From positions 248,001-312,000 of the forward strand of contig NZ_LQXM01000028.1 of the NCBI RefSeq assembly GCF_001648555.1: a stretch of DNA of 64,000 nucleotides, given 5' to 3'. Source of the stretch: Rossellomorea aquimaris TF-12 (GTDB lineage: Bacteria > Bacillota > Bacilli > Bacillales > Bacillaceae_B). The first letter of the stretch is position 1, and each line of letters begins with the position of its first letter. Position numbers and translations under genes: made by a program. A model generated the notes under the pieces. It was not told the origin of the DNA. It was given only the letters and a program-made list of their open reading frames with translations, and did not search any database. Positions 19,351 through 29,018 of this stretch are shown here, piece by piece.

Positions 19351-20540
19351 ATACTGTCACCGCCATTTCTATTACGATCCTGCCCTACTACAAAATGAAC
19401 ATTACTGAATCCCTTCGTAAACTCATCCACGTCGCCTACACCCTTCCAGTTTTGAAGCACAACCTCAATTCCTTCTCCTCGCAATTCATGAGCTAAGTTA
19501 ATAGCCTCTTTCCGACGTTCATCACTAAACAGGACACACTGCTGAAGAGTTGAAGACAATTCTACTTCCATTGCTTCAAGAACATAATCCAGTCGTAAAC
19601 CAAACCCCGTCGCTCCTGAATTTTTACCGAATTTTTCAAGAAGCTTGTTGTAACGGCCACCATTACCAATGGCAAACCCTACGTTTTCTCCATACACTTC
19701 AAACAAAATCCCTGAATAATAGCTCATATGACTGACTAGACTTAAATCAAATTTAATATATTCATCGACTTCATAATCCTTTAAAATATTCCATAATTCC
19801 TGTAGCTGTTTTAACGCCTGCAACCCTTGGTTTTCTTCTAACAGAGCATGGGCTTCCTCTAGTACATTCTCAGAGCCTCGAAGCTGCAAAAAGCTGAACA
19901 ATCTCTGTTTATCAATGGAGGATAAAGCTAAATCATCGACATGCTGACGATAGCCAACATAGTTTTTCTCATACAAATACCGTCTTAGGATGTTGGCTCT
20001 TTCTGCCGTTCCAACGATTTGAGTGAACAGATCTTGTACAAATCCAATATGACCGATTGAAATTTTGAAATTTTCGAGTCCCGCATCCTTCAAGACGGAA
20101 ATCATTAATGCTATGACCTCAGCATCGGCACTCACCGAATCATCACCAATGCATTCAATTCCCACTTGTTCAAACTCGGCTGGACGGCCTCCTTCTCGCT
20201 GCTGTGCTCGAAACACGCTATTGCTATAAGCTAACCGCAAAGGAGCCTCGTCCTTTAACAATTTTGAAGCAGCAATACGGGCAATCGGTGCCGTCATGTC
20301 TGGTCTTAGTACAAGGGTGTGACCTTGCTGATCTAACAGTTTAAATAGCTGTTGGTCTAAAATCGCTGACGCGTCTCCAACGGTTTCGTAATATTCCAAG
20401 GTCGGTGTTTCAATAAATCTGTAGCCCCACAGCTTCATCTCTTGTTCCATTCTTTTTTTCGTTTTAGCTTTTATTTCGTATAAATCAGGAAAGGTATCTC
20501 TCATTCCCAATGGCTTTTCAAACATGAATAGATTAGTCAT
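19347..20540 (-). CDS. hisZ: ATP phosphoribosyltransferase regulatory subunit HisZ
   Basis: Histidyl-tRNA-synthetase-like protein that activates short-form HisG and confers feedback control by histidine. It retains class II synthetase motifs ([57 protein letters not shown]) but is short of a complete anticodon-binding domain. The ATG at 20540 follows AAGGTGG; length 397. It is the first gene of the his operon. Confidence 0.95.
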   Translation of the reverse strand: MTNLFMFEKPLGMRDTFPDLYEIKAKTKKRMEQEMKLWGYRFIETPTLEYYETVGDASAILDQQLFKLLDQQGHTLVLRPDMTAPIARIAASKLLKDEAPLRLAYSNSVFRAQQREGGRPAEFEQVGIECIGDDSVSADAEVIALMISVLKDAGLENFKISIGHIGFVQDLFTQIVGTAERANILRRYLYEKNYVGYRQHVDDLALSSIDKQRLFSFLQLRGSENVLEEAHALLEENQGLQALKQLQELWNILKDYEVDEYIKFDLSLVSHMSYYSGILFEVYGENVGFAIGNGGRYNKLLEKFGKNSGATGFGLRLDYVLEAMEVELSSTLQQCVLFSDERRKEAINLAHELRGEGIEVVLQNWKGVGDVDEFTKGFSNVHFVVGQDRNRNGGDSI

Positions 20541-20662
20541 ATAAACCACCTTTGGCTAATTAGTTATTGGTCTATTTTCCCCTAGAAAAGGGTTACTACT
20601 AATTGTGGATTATTCAGAATTCCTTTAGTTCGCTAATGTGCTAATAAAATAAAGTTACATGT

Positions 20663-20691
20663 AGTGTAGCGTTTCTTTTTTTATTCGTCAA
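20663..20691 (-). promoter_or_regulatory. SigA promoter of the his operon
   Basis: On the minus strand TTGACG (20686-20691), 17-base spacer, TACACT (20663-20668). The leader of about 115 bases contains no T-box or terminator that I can see; control may be at the DNA level. Confidence 0.75.
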
Positions 20692-20740
20692 CCGTTTAAG
20701 TTGATATGGTTAAAGCATGAAAAAGGAGCCAATTTTTACT

Positions 20741-20826
20741 AAATCAAACGTAAAAATGAAAGTGACATGCAAATTTGGAAAGTCACATGTAAATCATAAA
20801 AATCATATGCAAAATCATTAAATCGA
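20741..20826. repeat. About 20-bp periodic array (ACATGCAAA type)
   Basis: Three successive units: AAAGTGACATGCAAATTTGG, AAAGTCACATGTAAATCATA, AAAATCATATGCAAAATCAT. The core word is ATGNAAA. It lies between the his promoter and the yvoF terminator and has the same design as the arrays at 4793, 29071, 35800, 50600 and 56325. Confidence 0.7.
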
Positions 20827-20834
20827 TACAACAC

Positions 20835-20876
20835 AAAAAAGGCAAAGATAGATTACTCTCTATCTTTGCCTTTTCC
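20835..20876 (-). terminator. Terminator of the hprK-yvoF operon
   Basis: GGCAAAGATAGA / TCTATCTTTGCC with TTTTTTGTG on the minus strand, directly after the yvoF stop. Confidence 0.92.
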
Positions 20877-20877
20877 C

Positions 20878-21417
20878 TTATCTTTCTGTTTTCAATCCGT
20901 ATATTTCATCTTCTTGCCAGCGTTCAGCCAGTTCTTCTTTTGAATAGATGATTCTCATTGGGTTTCCACCGACAAATGCTCCAGCTGGAACATCTTTATG
21001 TACAAGTGTACCTGCTGAAATGATGGCTCCGTCACCAATCTGAATTCCCGGTAAAATCGTGGTGTTTGCACCAATCATGACTTCAGAGCCAATCTCTACG
21101 TTGCCCAGACGATATTCTTTGATTAAATATTCATGGGCAAGGATGGTGGTGTTGTAGCCAATAACCGTGTTTCTCCCCACGGATATTTTTTCTGGAAACA
21201 TGACATCAAGCATGACCATTAGAGCAAATGACGTTTGATCACCAATGTTCATTCGTAAAAATGTCTTATACAGCCAGTTTTTCATCCCAAGAAAGGGAGT
21301 GTAACGAGCCAGTTGAATCACGATGAAGTTTTTAACAACCTTCCAAAACGGAACGGTCTTGTAAACATGCCACAAAGAATTCCCTCCACTTACCGGGTAG
21401 CGGGTCGTTCTTCTCAT
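20878..21417 (-). CDS. yvoF: Left-handed beta-helix acetyltransferase YvoF
   Basis: A 179-residue hexapeptide-repeat acyltransferase. The repeats run from about residue 75 ([19 protein letters not shown]) to 145 ([39 protein letters not shown]), and [12 protein letters not shown] is the usual end. The acceptor is unknown. It overlaps ppaX by 4 bp and ends the hprK-lgt-yvoD-ppaX-yvoF operon, with the same order as B. subtilis. Confidence 0.9.
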   Translation of the reverse strand: MRRTTRYPVSGGNSLWHVYKTVPFWKVVKNFIVIQLARYTPFLGMKNWLYKTFLRMNIGDQTSFALMVMLDVMFPEKISVGRNTVIGYNTTILAHEYLIKEYRLGNVEIGSEVMIGANTTILPGIQIGDGAIISAGTLVHKDVPAGAFVGGNPMRIIYSKEELAERWQEDEIYGLKTER

Positions 21418-22064
21418 GTAGCTGAAACTCCCACTACCTCTAGTAAATCAGGCATGGTCTCAAGCATCACATCTGGTTCATAGTGAGCTAAATATTCTCG
21501 GCCCTTTGCACTCCATGCCACTCCAGCTGATAAGACACCAGCATTTTTCCCGGCTAAAATATCATGGTGATTGTCTCCTACCATGATCGCTTCTTGTGGA
21601 GTAGACTCCAGTGCCAATAGAGCTTTTTCAATGGGTTCCGGATGAGGTTTCGCATGCTCCACTTCATCCAGGGTAATCACCACATCAAAGAATGGTCTTA
21701 GTTTCATTAAGTCTAAACCTCTTAAAACGACATCTCGAATCTTCGTTGATACGATGGCTAATTTATATCCCTGATCATGTAGTGTTTGAACGGTTTCATA
21801 GACGCCTTCAAATTCTGTAACCAGCTCATCATGATGCTCATGGTTGAAAGCACGGTAATGAGCGCACATTTCCTCGATGCGATCAGGATTTAACTTTCCG
21901 AAAGATTCCTCTAGTGGAGGTCCCATAAAAGGAAGTACGTCCTTTTCTGTATATTGATTTGGATAATAGTGATTTAATGTGTGTAAAAAGGACGAAATGA
22001 TAAGGTCGTTTGTATTAATCAGCGTTCCGTCCAGGTCAAATAATATGGTTGTAATCTTGCTCAT
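21414..22064 (-). CDS. ppaX: Pyrophosphatase PpaX (HAD superfamily)
   Basis: HAD hydrolase that removes pyrophosphate made when HPr kinase/phosphorylase dephosphorylates Ser-P-HPr. Motif I is [12 protein letters not shown] (residues 6-17), motif II is VSTK, motif III and IV are [11 protein letters not shown] and [16 protein letters not shown]. The ATG at 22064 gives 216 residues, the B. subtilis length, and follows AAGGAAG. It overlaps the end of yvoD. Its location downstream of hprK supports the role. Confidence 0.94.
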   Translation of the reverse strand: MSKITTILFDLDGTLINTNDLIISSFLHTLNHYYPNQYTEKDVLPFMGPPLEESFGKLNPDRIEEMCAHYRAFNHEHHDELVTEFEGVYETVQTLHDQGYKLAIVSTKIRDVVLRGLDLMKLRPFFDVVITLDEVEHAKPHPEPIEKALLALESTPQEAIMVGDNHHDILAGKNAGVLSAGVAWSAKGREYLAHYEPDVMLETMPDLLEVVGVSAT

Positions 22065-23001
22065 AATGTCGCTTCCTTTCTTTATTTGCATCGACTCGAT
22101 TCCAGACAAATGCCACCACCATGGTCAAGAAGATGGCGGTTACTAATCGAATCAGTAATAGAGGGAGAACGGGAATTCCGAGTGGGATAAAGATTAACGT
22201 ATCCTCCACTACGGCATGACAGGCTACTAAAAAGAGAAAGGCAATGGTCACGTCCTTTTTGCTTACCCCATCTTCTTTTACTGCTTGTATCATCACTCCT
22301 GCACCGTAAGCTAGGCCGATGACTAATCCTGCAACCATTGTCGTAGAAGTATTTTCATTCATCCCAAGCGCGCGGGTTGCAGGGGACATCCATCTTGAAA
22401 AGACTTCCATCCATTTCAAGTCCTTCATCACTTGAATGACCATCATGAGAGGGATAACAATGAGGGCAAGCTGGAGGACTCCAAACCCTGCTTTTTCTAA
22501 ACCTAATACCAGAATTTCTCCCCATCCATTAGGTTCTGCTTGCTGAGGCGGCATCATTCCATAACGAGCCATTTCAGAACCACCGCTCCATACAAGATTA
22601 ATGACAATGGCTGATATAAGAGCCAGGCCGATTCGCACCGCAACAATCAACCAAATCTTCACGCCAACTTTTGCCGCTACAGTAGACTCAATGAGCAGGT
22701 TATGAGAGAAGGATAACATGACCGCAACGATGAAAACCTCTTTCACTGTTAAATCTAAGGATAAAATTCCACCAATTCCTGCATACAGATTTAAAAAATT
22801 CCCTAAAACGAGGGGAATGGCAGCATCTCCAGACAGACCAAGAAGCTTCATAAAAGGAGAAATTTTCTCCATTACCCACGGAAGGACAGGAGTGTATTGA
22901 AGCAAAACAACAATAAGAGTGATGGGAAAAATCACTTTCCCAAGGGACCAGGTTGTTTTTAGCCCAACTAAGCCGCCGTTCTTCAAAGATGTTCCAACCA
23001 T
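22036..23001 (-). CDS. yvoD: Membrane protein YvoD (nucleoside-recognition/Gate domain)
   Basis: A polytopic protein of about 321 residues with hydrophobic helices around 25-45, 60-80, 85-105, 120-140, 175-200, 235-260 and 265-300. [12 protein letters not shown] and two Gate-like halves are seen. The ATG at 23001 is preferred on spacing from GGGGAG; ATG 23007 is too close to that site. It lies between lgt and ppaX in the conserved operon. Transport substrate unknown. Confidence 0.85.
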   Translation of the reverse strand: MVGTSLKNGGLVGLKTTWSLGKVIFPITLIVVLLQYTPVLPWVMEKISPFMKLLGLSGDAAIPLVLGNFLNLYAGIGGILSLDLTVKEVFIVAVMLSFSHNLLIESTVAAKVGVKIWLIVAVRIGLALISAIVINLVWSGGSEMARYGMMPPQQAEPNGWGEILVLGLEKAGFGVLQLALIVIPLMMVIQVMKDLKWMEVFSRWMSPATRALGMNENTSTTMVAGLVIGLAYGAGVMIQAVKEDGVSKKDVTIAFLFLVACHAVVEDTLIFIPLGIPVLPLLLIRLVTAIFLTMVVAFVWNRVDANKERKRHYEQDYNHII

Positions 23002-23028
23002 TCTCATTTCTCCCCTACTCAAAAAATA

Positions 23029-23865
23029 TTAAGCATTCACATTTTGATTCGTTTGTTCATCATAAGCGTATCGAGCATGACCAGAAATCCTTCTATATAC
23101 CATGATGGCAATGGCCATAACAATCAAGACAATTGAAATCACCTGTGCCATTCTCAAATACTCCGTCAGCATTAGACTATCGGTTCTTAATCCCTCTACA
23201 AAGAAGCGACCGATTGAATACCAAATAACGTAGGATAAAAACAGTTCTCCACGACGAATATTCACTTTTCGTCTGATGATAAGCAGAAGAATAAAGCCTG
23301 CGATATTCCACAGTGATTCATATAAGAAGGTAGGATGATAATAAGTACCATTAATGTACATTTGATCAATAATAAACTTAGGAAGCATAAGGTTTTCCAG
23401 AAAAGCTCGTGTCACTTCTCCACCATGAGCCTCTTGGTTAATAAAGTTTCCCCAGCGACCAATCGCTTGGCCTAAAATGATACTGGGGGCCGCAATATCT
23501 GTCAGCTTCCAAAAGGAAATACCTTTTATTTTTGCAAAAACAAAGGTAGTGGCTACTGAACCGATTAATGCTCCATGAATGGCAATACCGCCATTCCATA
23601 CCTTGATGATGTCTCCAGGGTTTTGAGCATAGTAATCCCATTCAAAGATGACATAATAGATTCTTGCAGAAATGATGGCAATCGGAATCGCCCAAACGAG
23701 CAAATCCACAAATGTATCAGGGTGTAGTCCTAAACGTTTACTTTCTTGAATCACAAGGTAAAGTCCTAATGCGATCCCTAGTCCGATAATAACTCCATAC
23801 CAATGCACTTGGAAGGGTCCGAGTTGGAAAGCAATAGGATCAATAGGGGTGATATTCTGGTTCAT
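23029..23865 (-). CDS. lgt: Prolipoprotein diacylglyceryl transferase Lgt
   Basis: Transfers diacylglycerol from phosphatidylglycerol to the lipobox cysteine of prolipoproteins in the membrane. It has the family signature [13 protein letters not shown] (about 137-149), the HGALIG segment (about 97-102), and seven predicted membrane helices. Length 278. The ATG follows AAAGGAG. A degenerate Lgt-like protein is encoded at 54988-55596. Confidence 0.97.
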   Translation of the reverse strand: MNQNITPIDPIAFQLGPFQVHWYGVIIGLGIALGLYLVIQESKRLGLHPDTFVDLLVWAIPIAIISARIYYVIFEWDYYAQNPGDIIKVWNGGIAIHGALIGSVATTFVFAKIKGISFWKLTDIAAPSIILGQAIGRWGNFINQEAHGGEVTRAFLENLMLPKFIIDQMYINGTYYHPTFLYESLWNIAGFILLLIIRRKVNIRRGELFLSYVIWYSIGRFFVEGLRTDSLMLTEYLRMAQVISIVLIVMAIAIMVYRRISGHARYAYDEQTNQNVNA

Positions 23866-23916
23866 TTTGTCGCTCCTTTAGTTCAACATATTTTTGAAAA
23901 ATGTTCTACTTCTAGA

Positions 23917-24855
23917 TCAATCGATATCTTCATTTTCTCCATCTTCAATTACATCAGACAGTCGATTCGTAAATTGTTCTGCTGCGTTTACACCCATGCG
24001 CTTTAAGCGGAAGTTCATGGCAGCCACTTCAATAATAACGGCTAGATTTCGTCCAGGTCGTACAGGTACCGTTAGTTTGGTGATATCTGTATCAATAATT
24101 CTCATCTTCTCTTCTTCAAGTCCAAGACGATCATATTGTTTCGTTTTATCCCATAGTTCAAGGTTAATGCATAAAGTAATTCTCTTATAGCTGCGGACTG
24201 CCCCAGCACCAAAGAGAGTCATAACGTTAATAATTCCTAATCCACGAATTTCAAGAAGGTGCTCGATTAATTCAGGAGAACTACCTATTAACGTATCCAT
24301 ATCCTCTTGACGAATTTCTACGCAATCATCAGCGACAAGTCGATGTCCCCTTTTTACCAGTTCAAGAGCAGTTTCGCTTTTTCCTACTCCACTTTTACCT
24401 GTTATCATGACCCCTACACCATAAATATCGACTAAGACACCATGAATCGCAGTCGTAGGAGCAAGCTTACTCTCAAGATAATTGGTCAGTCTCGAGGAAA
24501 AGCGAGTTGTTTTCATAGAAGATCGCATAACAGGCACATCATAACGGTCAGCTGCTTTAACAAGCTGAGGCGGAATCTCTAAATCTCTGGAAATGATAAT
24601 CCCAGGTGTGATATCCGTACAAAGAGCTTCCATCCTGCGCTTGCGTTCCGCTTCATCAAGCAGCTCTAAAAAAGATAATTCCGTTTTCCCTAATAACTGA
24701 ATTCGTTCAGCTGGATAATAGTTAAAATACCCCGCCATCTCTAAACCAGGACGTGAAATATCACTTGTTGTGATCGGTCTATGTAAGCCTTCTTCTCCAC
24801 CTACAAGCTCCAAATTAAACTTCTCAACTATATCTTTAGTGCGAACTTTTGCCAC
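23917..24855 (-). CDS. hprK: HPr kinase/phosphorylase HprK
   Basis: Bifunctional sensor that phosphorylates Ser46 of HPr and Crh or removes the phosphate, controlling CcpA-dependent repression. The P-loop GKSGVGKSE is at about 154-162, and the second signature [21 protein letters not shown] at about 202-222. I chose the GTG at 24855 (translated [13 protein letters not shown]), 6 bases after AAGGAGGAG, giving 313 residues. It is the first gene of the operon with lgt, yvoD and ppaX. Confidence 0.97.
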   Translation of the reverse strand: MAKVRTKDIVEKFNLELVGGEEGLHRPITTSDISRPGLEMAGYFNYYPAERIQLLGKTELSFLELLDEAERKRRMEALCTDITPGIIISRDLEIPPQLVKAADRYDVPVMRSSMKTTRFSSRLTNYLESKLAPTTAIHGVLVDIYGVGVMITGKSGVGKSETALELVKRGHRLVADDCVEIRQEDMDTLIGSSPELIEHLLEIRGLGIINVMTLFGAGAVRSYKRITLCINLELWDKTKQYDRLGLEEEKMRIIDTDITKLTVPVRPGRNLAVIIEVAAMNFRLKRMGVNAAEQFTNRLSDVIEDGENEDID

Positions 24856-24924
24856 AACTAGCTCCTCCTTCAAATCCTTCAACTTCGTTCCATACATACT
24901 CTTCCCTATTTTAGCAATTATCAC

Positions 24925-25069
24925 GAAAAGCGCAAGCGGCTTGATCAGGCCCGACAAGCATAAGGCAAGCTTACCTAAAAGGCGTTCTTTGCCTTTTTGG
25001 TGAGGTTGACTTATGACCTCGAGGGCCTAGCCGCTGGAGCTAGACAAATCGAAAAGCGCAAGGTGCCTG
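24925..25069. repeat. Dispersed Bacillaceae repeat bounded by GAAAAGCGCAAG
   Basis: About 145 bp beginning GAAAAGCGCAAGCGGCTTGA and ending GAAAAGCGCAAGGTGCC, with TTATGACCTCGAGGGCCTAG and CGCTGGAGCTAGAC inside. I recognise it as a common intergenic element of Bacillus relatives; it has no settled name or function that I know. It lies about 70 bp upstream of hprK. Confidence 0.75.
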
Positions 25070-25087
25070 ATTATCGGCGGTTTGTAT

Positions 25088-25247
25088 TGAGGGACGGACC
25101 TCGAATGTCATCCTTCTGAGTGACACCGTTTTTCCTGTCCCCCCCACCTTGATTGATTCCACACGCATTACAGCTGCCAAATTCATTCTCAATGGATACT
25201 TCTTCATAAAAAAGCACCTGCACACAAAAGTAGAGGTCCGTCCCTCA
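25088..25247. repeat. REPIN of 160 bp
   Basis: TGAGGGACGGACCTC (25088-25102) and its inverse GAGGTCCGTCCCTCA (25233-25247) bound about 130 bp. A short minus-strand frame crosses it but resembles nothing I know. Together with the preceding repeat it fills the gene-free gap between hprK and the amidase gene. Confidence 0.88.
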
Positions 25248-25334
25248 AATTTCAACTAGCCGTGACCAAAGGACTAGAGGCTCCGTATGTTAGTAGTGTA
25301 CAAGCATATTTTTATAGGAAGGAGGTTATAGGTG

Positions 25335-26009
25335 ATGAAGTTTATGTTGGATGCGGGGCATGGGTACAGTACTCCTGGGAAAAGGACACCTGATGGGATG
25401 AGGGAGTATGAGTTCAATCGGGAAGCAGCCAGGTATGCGAGGGAAGAATTAAAGAAATATGAAAATGTGGAGGTTTACTTTTCCCATTCGGATGAGAGAG
25501 ATGTTCCCTTAACAGAAAGAACAAACAAAGGAAATAGTCTCAATGTGGATGCATTTGTTTCGATTCATGCGAATGCTTTTGGGAGTGGAGGATGGAATAA
25601 TGCAGAGGGAATTGAAACGTATGCTTATTCTTCACAACCATCTCGCAGTACTGCTTTGGCAAAAGCAATTCAGAGACAAATGGTTGCTTCTACAAAAAGA
25701 CTTGATCGAGGTGTAAAGTTTGCCAACTTTCATGTTCTAAGAGAGACCACCATGACTGCTGTTTTAGTAGAATGTGGTTTCATGACCAATAGAGAAGAAG
25801 CAGCTCTGTTAAAGACCGATAGCTATCGGAAAACATGTGGACAAGCCATAGGAAGAGCCATCGCTTCCTATTATGGATTAACATTGAAAACCACTTCTGG
25901 TCTTTACAAAGTTCAGGTTGGCGCTTTTAAAAAGAAAGAAAACGCGGATGAATTGGTAAAGCAATTAAAAAAAGCAGGATTCTCTCCTTTTATTTATTTT
26001 GATAAGTAA
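25335..26009 (+). CDS. N-acetylmuramoyl-L-alanine amidase with SPOR domain
   Basis: A 224-residue amidase_3 enzyme cutting between MurNAc and L-Ala. Zinc and catalytic residues are seen: His in LDAGHG (about 10), Glu in REYEFNREA (about 27), His in VSIHANAFG (about 76) and Glu in AVLVECGFMTN (about 144). The C-terminal 40 residues (LYKVQVGAFKKKENADELVKQL) are one SPOR-type repeat. No signal peptide is present, as in the cytosolic mother-cell or phage-type amidases. The start follows GGAGG. It lies next to REP elements but no phage genes surround it. Confidence 0.92.
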   Translation: MKFMLDAGHGYSTPGKRTPDGMREYEFNREAARYAREELKKYENVEVYFSHSDERDVPLTERTNKGNSLNVDAFVSIHANAFGSGGWNNAEGIETYAYSSQPSRSTALAKAIQRQMVASTKRLDRGVKFANFHVLRETTMTAVLVECGFMTNREEAALLKTDSYRKTCGQAIGRAIASYYGLTLKTTSGLYKVQVGAFKKKENADELVKQLKKAGFSPFIYFDK

Positions 26010-26040
26010 AAGCTGTCCTGCTAAATATTAACAGACCTTA

Positions 26041-26072
26041 ATAAAAAAGAAGCGTAGCACTGCCTACGCTTC
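26041..26072 (-). terminator. Terminator overlapping the hydrolase stop codon
   Basis: GAAGCGTAG / CTACGCTTC with TTTTTTAT on the minus strand. The stop TAG of the minus-strand gene (26064-26066) is inside the stem. It also ends the amidase transcript from the other side. Confidence 0.88.
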
Positions 26073-26714
26073 AATAAATTGTTCTATGACCTTTATTATT
26101 TCTTGTTGAACCCCGATAGAGTCTACTACATTGAAATCAAACTCCAAGCTGTGATTGACACCGTTTATTAAATGAAGATCTAGATAAGGATTTAACTTTA
26201 ACATGGAAAAACGTTCCTCATCATAATGTCGATCTATACTGCCGATTATACATAGTCCCTGTTGTGTGCTATTTATCATAGCCTGTAGAACACCATCTTC
26301 TTTTATTAGAGGTGTCAACCAGATTGCTTTCGCTTCATTAAAGTAATTTCTTTTCAATTCACTGCTCAAAGCAATAGTACCCACTGATTTCGCCACAAAA
26401 TAAATCTTACTATAAGACTTTTCTGATAGGACCTTCTCAATAATGCTCCTTGAGTCACTGATTAATGCTTCATCTAGTTCCTCTATAGAAAAATCTCGGT
26501 ACTTTTTAGAATTATATTGATAATTCACATGTAAAACTTCAAAGCCCTTATGTAAAAAGAGCCCCGTAGAATAATGTAGCAAAGGAGCCTGCACAGTATA
26601 TCCCATTCCTGGGAGCATAATGACAATACCTTCAGCGTTCTCCTTTAAACTTAACAGGTTGTAAGAAACCTCATTATCTCTATATCCTCGAATTGATTCC
26701 GATTTTACGTTCAC
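26064..26714 (-). CDS. Alpha/beta-hydrolase fold protein
   Basis: A 216-residue protein with the hydrolase layout: VIMLPGMGYT oxyanion strand (about 31-40), nucleophile elbow VAKSVGTIAL in which the first glycine of GxSxG is replaced (A-K-S-V-G, Ser near 110), and His in GVNHSLEF (about 188). GTG start after GGGGAGTGG. It has no signal peptide. Possibly an esterase or thioesterase; I cannot assign a substrate. It stands alone with its own terminator. Confidence 0.75.
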   Translation of the reverse strand: MNVKSESIRGYRDNEVSYNLLSLKENAEGIVIMLPGMGYTVQAPLLHYSTGLFLHKGFEVLHVNYQYNSKKYRDFSIEELDEALISDSRSIIEKVLSEKSYSKIYFVAKSVGTIALSSELKRNYFNEAKAIWLTPLIKEDGVLQAMINSTQQGLCIIGSIDRHYDEERFSMLKLNPYLDLHLINGVNHSLEFDFNVVDSIGVQQEIIKVIEQFIEA

Positions 26715-26779
26715 TGTTCATCCACTCCCCGTAATAAATTTTTCTCCGCCCCGAAAGAAAAAACCTTTATTTTCCACAA

Positions 26780-26817
26780 AAAAAACTCTAGTCCATAAAT
26801 GACTAGAGTTTTTTGAC
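26780..26817 (-). terminator. Terminator of the yvlABCD operon
   Basis: AAACTCTAGTC / GACTAGAGTTT hairpin with a T run on the minus strand, just after the yvlD stop. Confidence 0.92.
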
Positions 26818-26818
26818 C

Positions 26819-27175
26819 TTATTTTTCTTTCATTGGGTCTAGGACAGCTTTTTGAATCACGATATTCGCTATTGAAAGAATGATCGATGCTAAAAAGGCC
26901 ATCGCAAATCCTGATAGTTCAAAGCTGCTTCCCATTAAGCCATCTGTTAGAAGTAGAGTAATGGCATTGATCACAAACAGAAATAGTCCCAAGGTTAAAA
27001 TAGTGACGGGTAAGGTTAACAGAATAAGAATCGGTCGAACCAATACGTTTAAGATTGATAGGATGAAGCTTGCTCCAATGGCTGCCCCAATCCCTGTTAC
27101 TTCAAACCCTTCAAAAAATCCTGCTAATGCAATAAAAATGACTGCATTGATTAAAATTCCTATAATCCATCTCAT
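26819..27175 (-). CDS. yvlD: Phage-holin-4-like membrane protein YvlD
   Basis: A 118-residue protein of four hydrophobic helices (residues 2-22, 28-48, 55-76, 88-108) of the Phage_holin_4_2/YvlD family. Last gene of a four-gene operon controlled by SigW in B. subtilis, which responds to cell-envelope stress. Its start overlaps the yvlC stop (TAATG). Exact function not known. Confidence 0.88.
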   Translation of the reverse strand: MRWIIGILINAVIFIALAGFFEGFEVTGIGAAIGASFILSILNVLVRPILILLTLPVTILTLGLFLFVINAITLLLTDGLMGSSFELSGFAMAFLASIILSIANIVIQKAVLDPMKEK

Positions 27176-27378
27176 TATCTGATGGCTTCCTCCTCATTTG
27201 GCAGCACGAAGGCTAATAAAGCATACACGACGACCAGGGGAAAAAATCCTGTCGGGATCAAGAGAATGATAAATATAACCCTTAGAATGGTTGAATCGAT
27301 CCCAACAAAGCGAGATAACCCTCCTATCACACCTGCAAGCTTTCGATTAGACCTTGATCGTGCTAATTGTTTTTTCAT
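27175..27378 (-). CDS. yvlC: PspC-domain membrane protein YvlC
   Basis: A 67-residue PspC protein: a basic N-terminus (KKQLARSRSNRKLAGVIGG), then IDSTILRVIFIILL and a membrane helix ending in FVLPNEEE. PspC domains belong to membrane-stress systems. Located between yvlB and yvlD. Confidence 0.9.
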   Translation of the reverse strand: MKKQLARSRSNRKLAGVIGGLSRFVGIDSTILRVIFIILLIPTGFFPLVVVYALLAFVLPNEEEAIR

Positions 27379-27399
27379 TGATATACCCTCTTTCTCATC

Positions 27400-28527
27400 T
27401 TATGCGTTGTCCTTATTAACATTCTTCTCCACGTGCTTTTTTATGAGGACAGAACCTGTTTTTGTTTCCGCAAAAAGATGAAGCTTTTCTAAAGAGTCTG
27501 TTTTTCGGTTAAAACGAATATGTTTTTGCACCACATCATTCTTTTCTTCTAATACATCAATACCCTGAAGCTCCAGCTTAAAACCGCCCAAATTGGACTT
27601 AGCCTCACCAGCTATATTGATGTTTTCCGGAACAAACAAATCCACATTACCCGTAACGGTTTTCGCATGAAGAGTATCTGCTTTTTCACCTGTTAAAGCA
27701 CAAACAATATTTCCATTTAGAGATTGAACATCACTGTACAGTACATCTCCCTCAACATGAACCTTTCCATTGATGGATTCCGCTTCAACACGTTCAGCTT
27801 TTACATTCAGAATGGAAATAGCACCATTTGACGTTTCGATTTCTGCTTTTTTCGCAGCCAGGTGATCGATACGAATTTTCCCATTGGCTGCTTTCGCTCT
27901 TAAGTCCTCTACATTTAAATGGTTTGCGATTAAACCACCATTAAATAATCGGATAGATATTCTTTTATAGTGATGCTTTGGAATATATAATTTCGAATCC
28001 ACTTTCATCCATTTTAACTGAGTGGAATAGTACATTGTATCACCGTCGACGGCAAATGATGTATTCTCCATAAACTGCTTACGGGCTTCTTCCCGGTCTT
28101 CCGTGCGATACACTTTTGCACTACACTCAACCCTTACTTCCTCACCATCCCATGGGATAAGCTCCACTTTACCATTTGCCACATCAATATCAATTTTTTC
28201 AAAATTAGTATTGGCTTGTTGAAACACATGTGATAGCTCAACGGATTGATTCCATTGAAAATCAAAATCAAAATTCTTTATTTTATTTAAAGCAGTGTTC
28301 ATGAAATCCAATAGCTTATCCTTCGGTTTCCCTGTCTCATAGGAACCATCTTTGTCACTTTTCTTTTCATCCTGAAAGATCGATACAAATTCATCCAGAA
28401 AATCTTTACTCTTTTCTTGAGAAGAATCCGGCTTTTTGTCTAAAGCCTCCAACAATGTCAATGCTTCCTGTGCTGTTAAGGTTCCTTTTTCCACCATATC
28501 TAAAATTCGTTTGCGTTCTTCATTCAT
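27400..28527 (-). CDS. yvlB: DUF4097 putative adhesin-like protein YvlB
   Basis: A 375-residue protein. The N-terminal 35 residues form a helical SHOCT-like segment (ERKRILDMVEKGTLTAQEAL). From about residue 110 the protein is repetitive beta structure (DIDVANGKVELIPWDG; IRIDHLAAKKAEIETSNGAISI; VEAESINGKVHVEG), typical of DUF4097. No signal peptide. The ATG at 28527 is best spaced from AAAGGGG. It is the second gene of the SigW operon and may partner with YvlC or YvlD at the membrane. Confidence 0.88.
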   Translation of the reverse strand: MNEERKRILDMVEKGTLTAQEALTLLEALDKKPDSSQEKSKDFLDEFVSIFQDEKKSDKDGSYETGKPKDKLLDFMNTALNKIKNFDFDFQWNQSVELSHVFQQANTNFEKIDIDVANGKVELIPWDGEEVRVECSAKVYRTEDREEARKQFMENTSFAVDGDTMYYSTQLKWMKVDSKLYIPKHHYKRISIRLFNGGLIANHLNVEDLRAKAANGKIRIDHLAAKKAEIETSNGAISILNVKAERVEAESINGKVHVEGDVLYSDVQSLNGNIVCALTGEKADTLHAKTVTGNVDLFVPENINIAGEAKSNLGGFKLELQGIDVLEEKNDVVQKHIRFNRKTDSLEKLHLFAETKTGSVLIKKHVEKNVNKDNA

Positions 28528-28551
28528 CCTTCGCATCCCCTTTAAATTAGA

Positions 28552-28866
28552 TTATAAAAGCACCTTGATACCCTTATACACATTCCAAATGACAACGACA
28601 ACACTGATTAATATTGATAAACCTGCCATCATAATGAAAAAGAATGGCATGCCAGATCCTCCTGCAAAAATTCCAATATCTAAAAATATACCTGCAAGTA
28701 TGAGAGGTATTGTTATGACTGGCAGCAAATGAGAAAGAAAAGCCGCTTTTGCATCCTTCTTCACATGAGGGTTATCTGATAAGAAATAGACTATAATCGG
28801 TAAAATAAATCCTGCAAAAAATATACTAAAATAGCAAAGTGCTGATAATACCTTATTCGTCTCCAT
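28552..28866 (-). CDS. yvlA: DUF4870-type membrane protein YvlA
   Basis: A 104-residue protein with three or four hydrophobic helices (7-28, 42-62, 70-98) and the DUF4870 features PIIVYFLSDNPHVKKDAKAA. First gene of the yvlABCD operon, directly after a perfect SigW promoter. The ATG follows AAAGGAG. Confidence 0.85.
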   Translation of the reverse strand: METNKVLSALCYFSIFFAGFILPIIVYFLSDNPHVKKDAKAAFLSHLLPVITIPLILAGIFLDIGIFAGGSGMPFFFIMMAGLSILISVVVVIWNVYKGIKVLL

Positions 28867-28891
28867 CTACATCATCTCCTTTCCTATTATC

Positions 28892-28917
28892 TACGATACG
28901 TGAAAGAAAAGGTTTCA
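28892..28917 (-). promoter_or_regulatory. SigW promoter of yvlABCD
   Basis: On the minus strand TGAAAC (28912-28917), 16-base spacer, CGTA (28892-28895). This is the exact consensus for the envelope-stress sigma factor SigW, and the B. subtilis operon is also SigW-dependent. Confidence 0.9.
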
Positions 28918-29018
28918 ATACATGGGAAGAAATCCTTCTTCTCATCTATTTTCACACACGCGGCCCTTTTCTTACTCCATCTTAAGGCTGAATTTTAGTA
29001 GGTATAGAGTGGTGTTTT

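Noticed and set aside
20541-20662. T-box or other riboswitch in the his leader
   Set aside because: No T-box sequence, specifier loop or terminator could be found in the leader.
25040-25255. 71-aa minus-strand ORF
   Set aside because: It is composed of the REPIN and the neighbouring repeat; no ribosome site or family resemblance.
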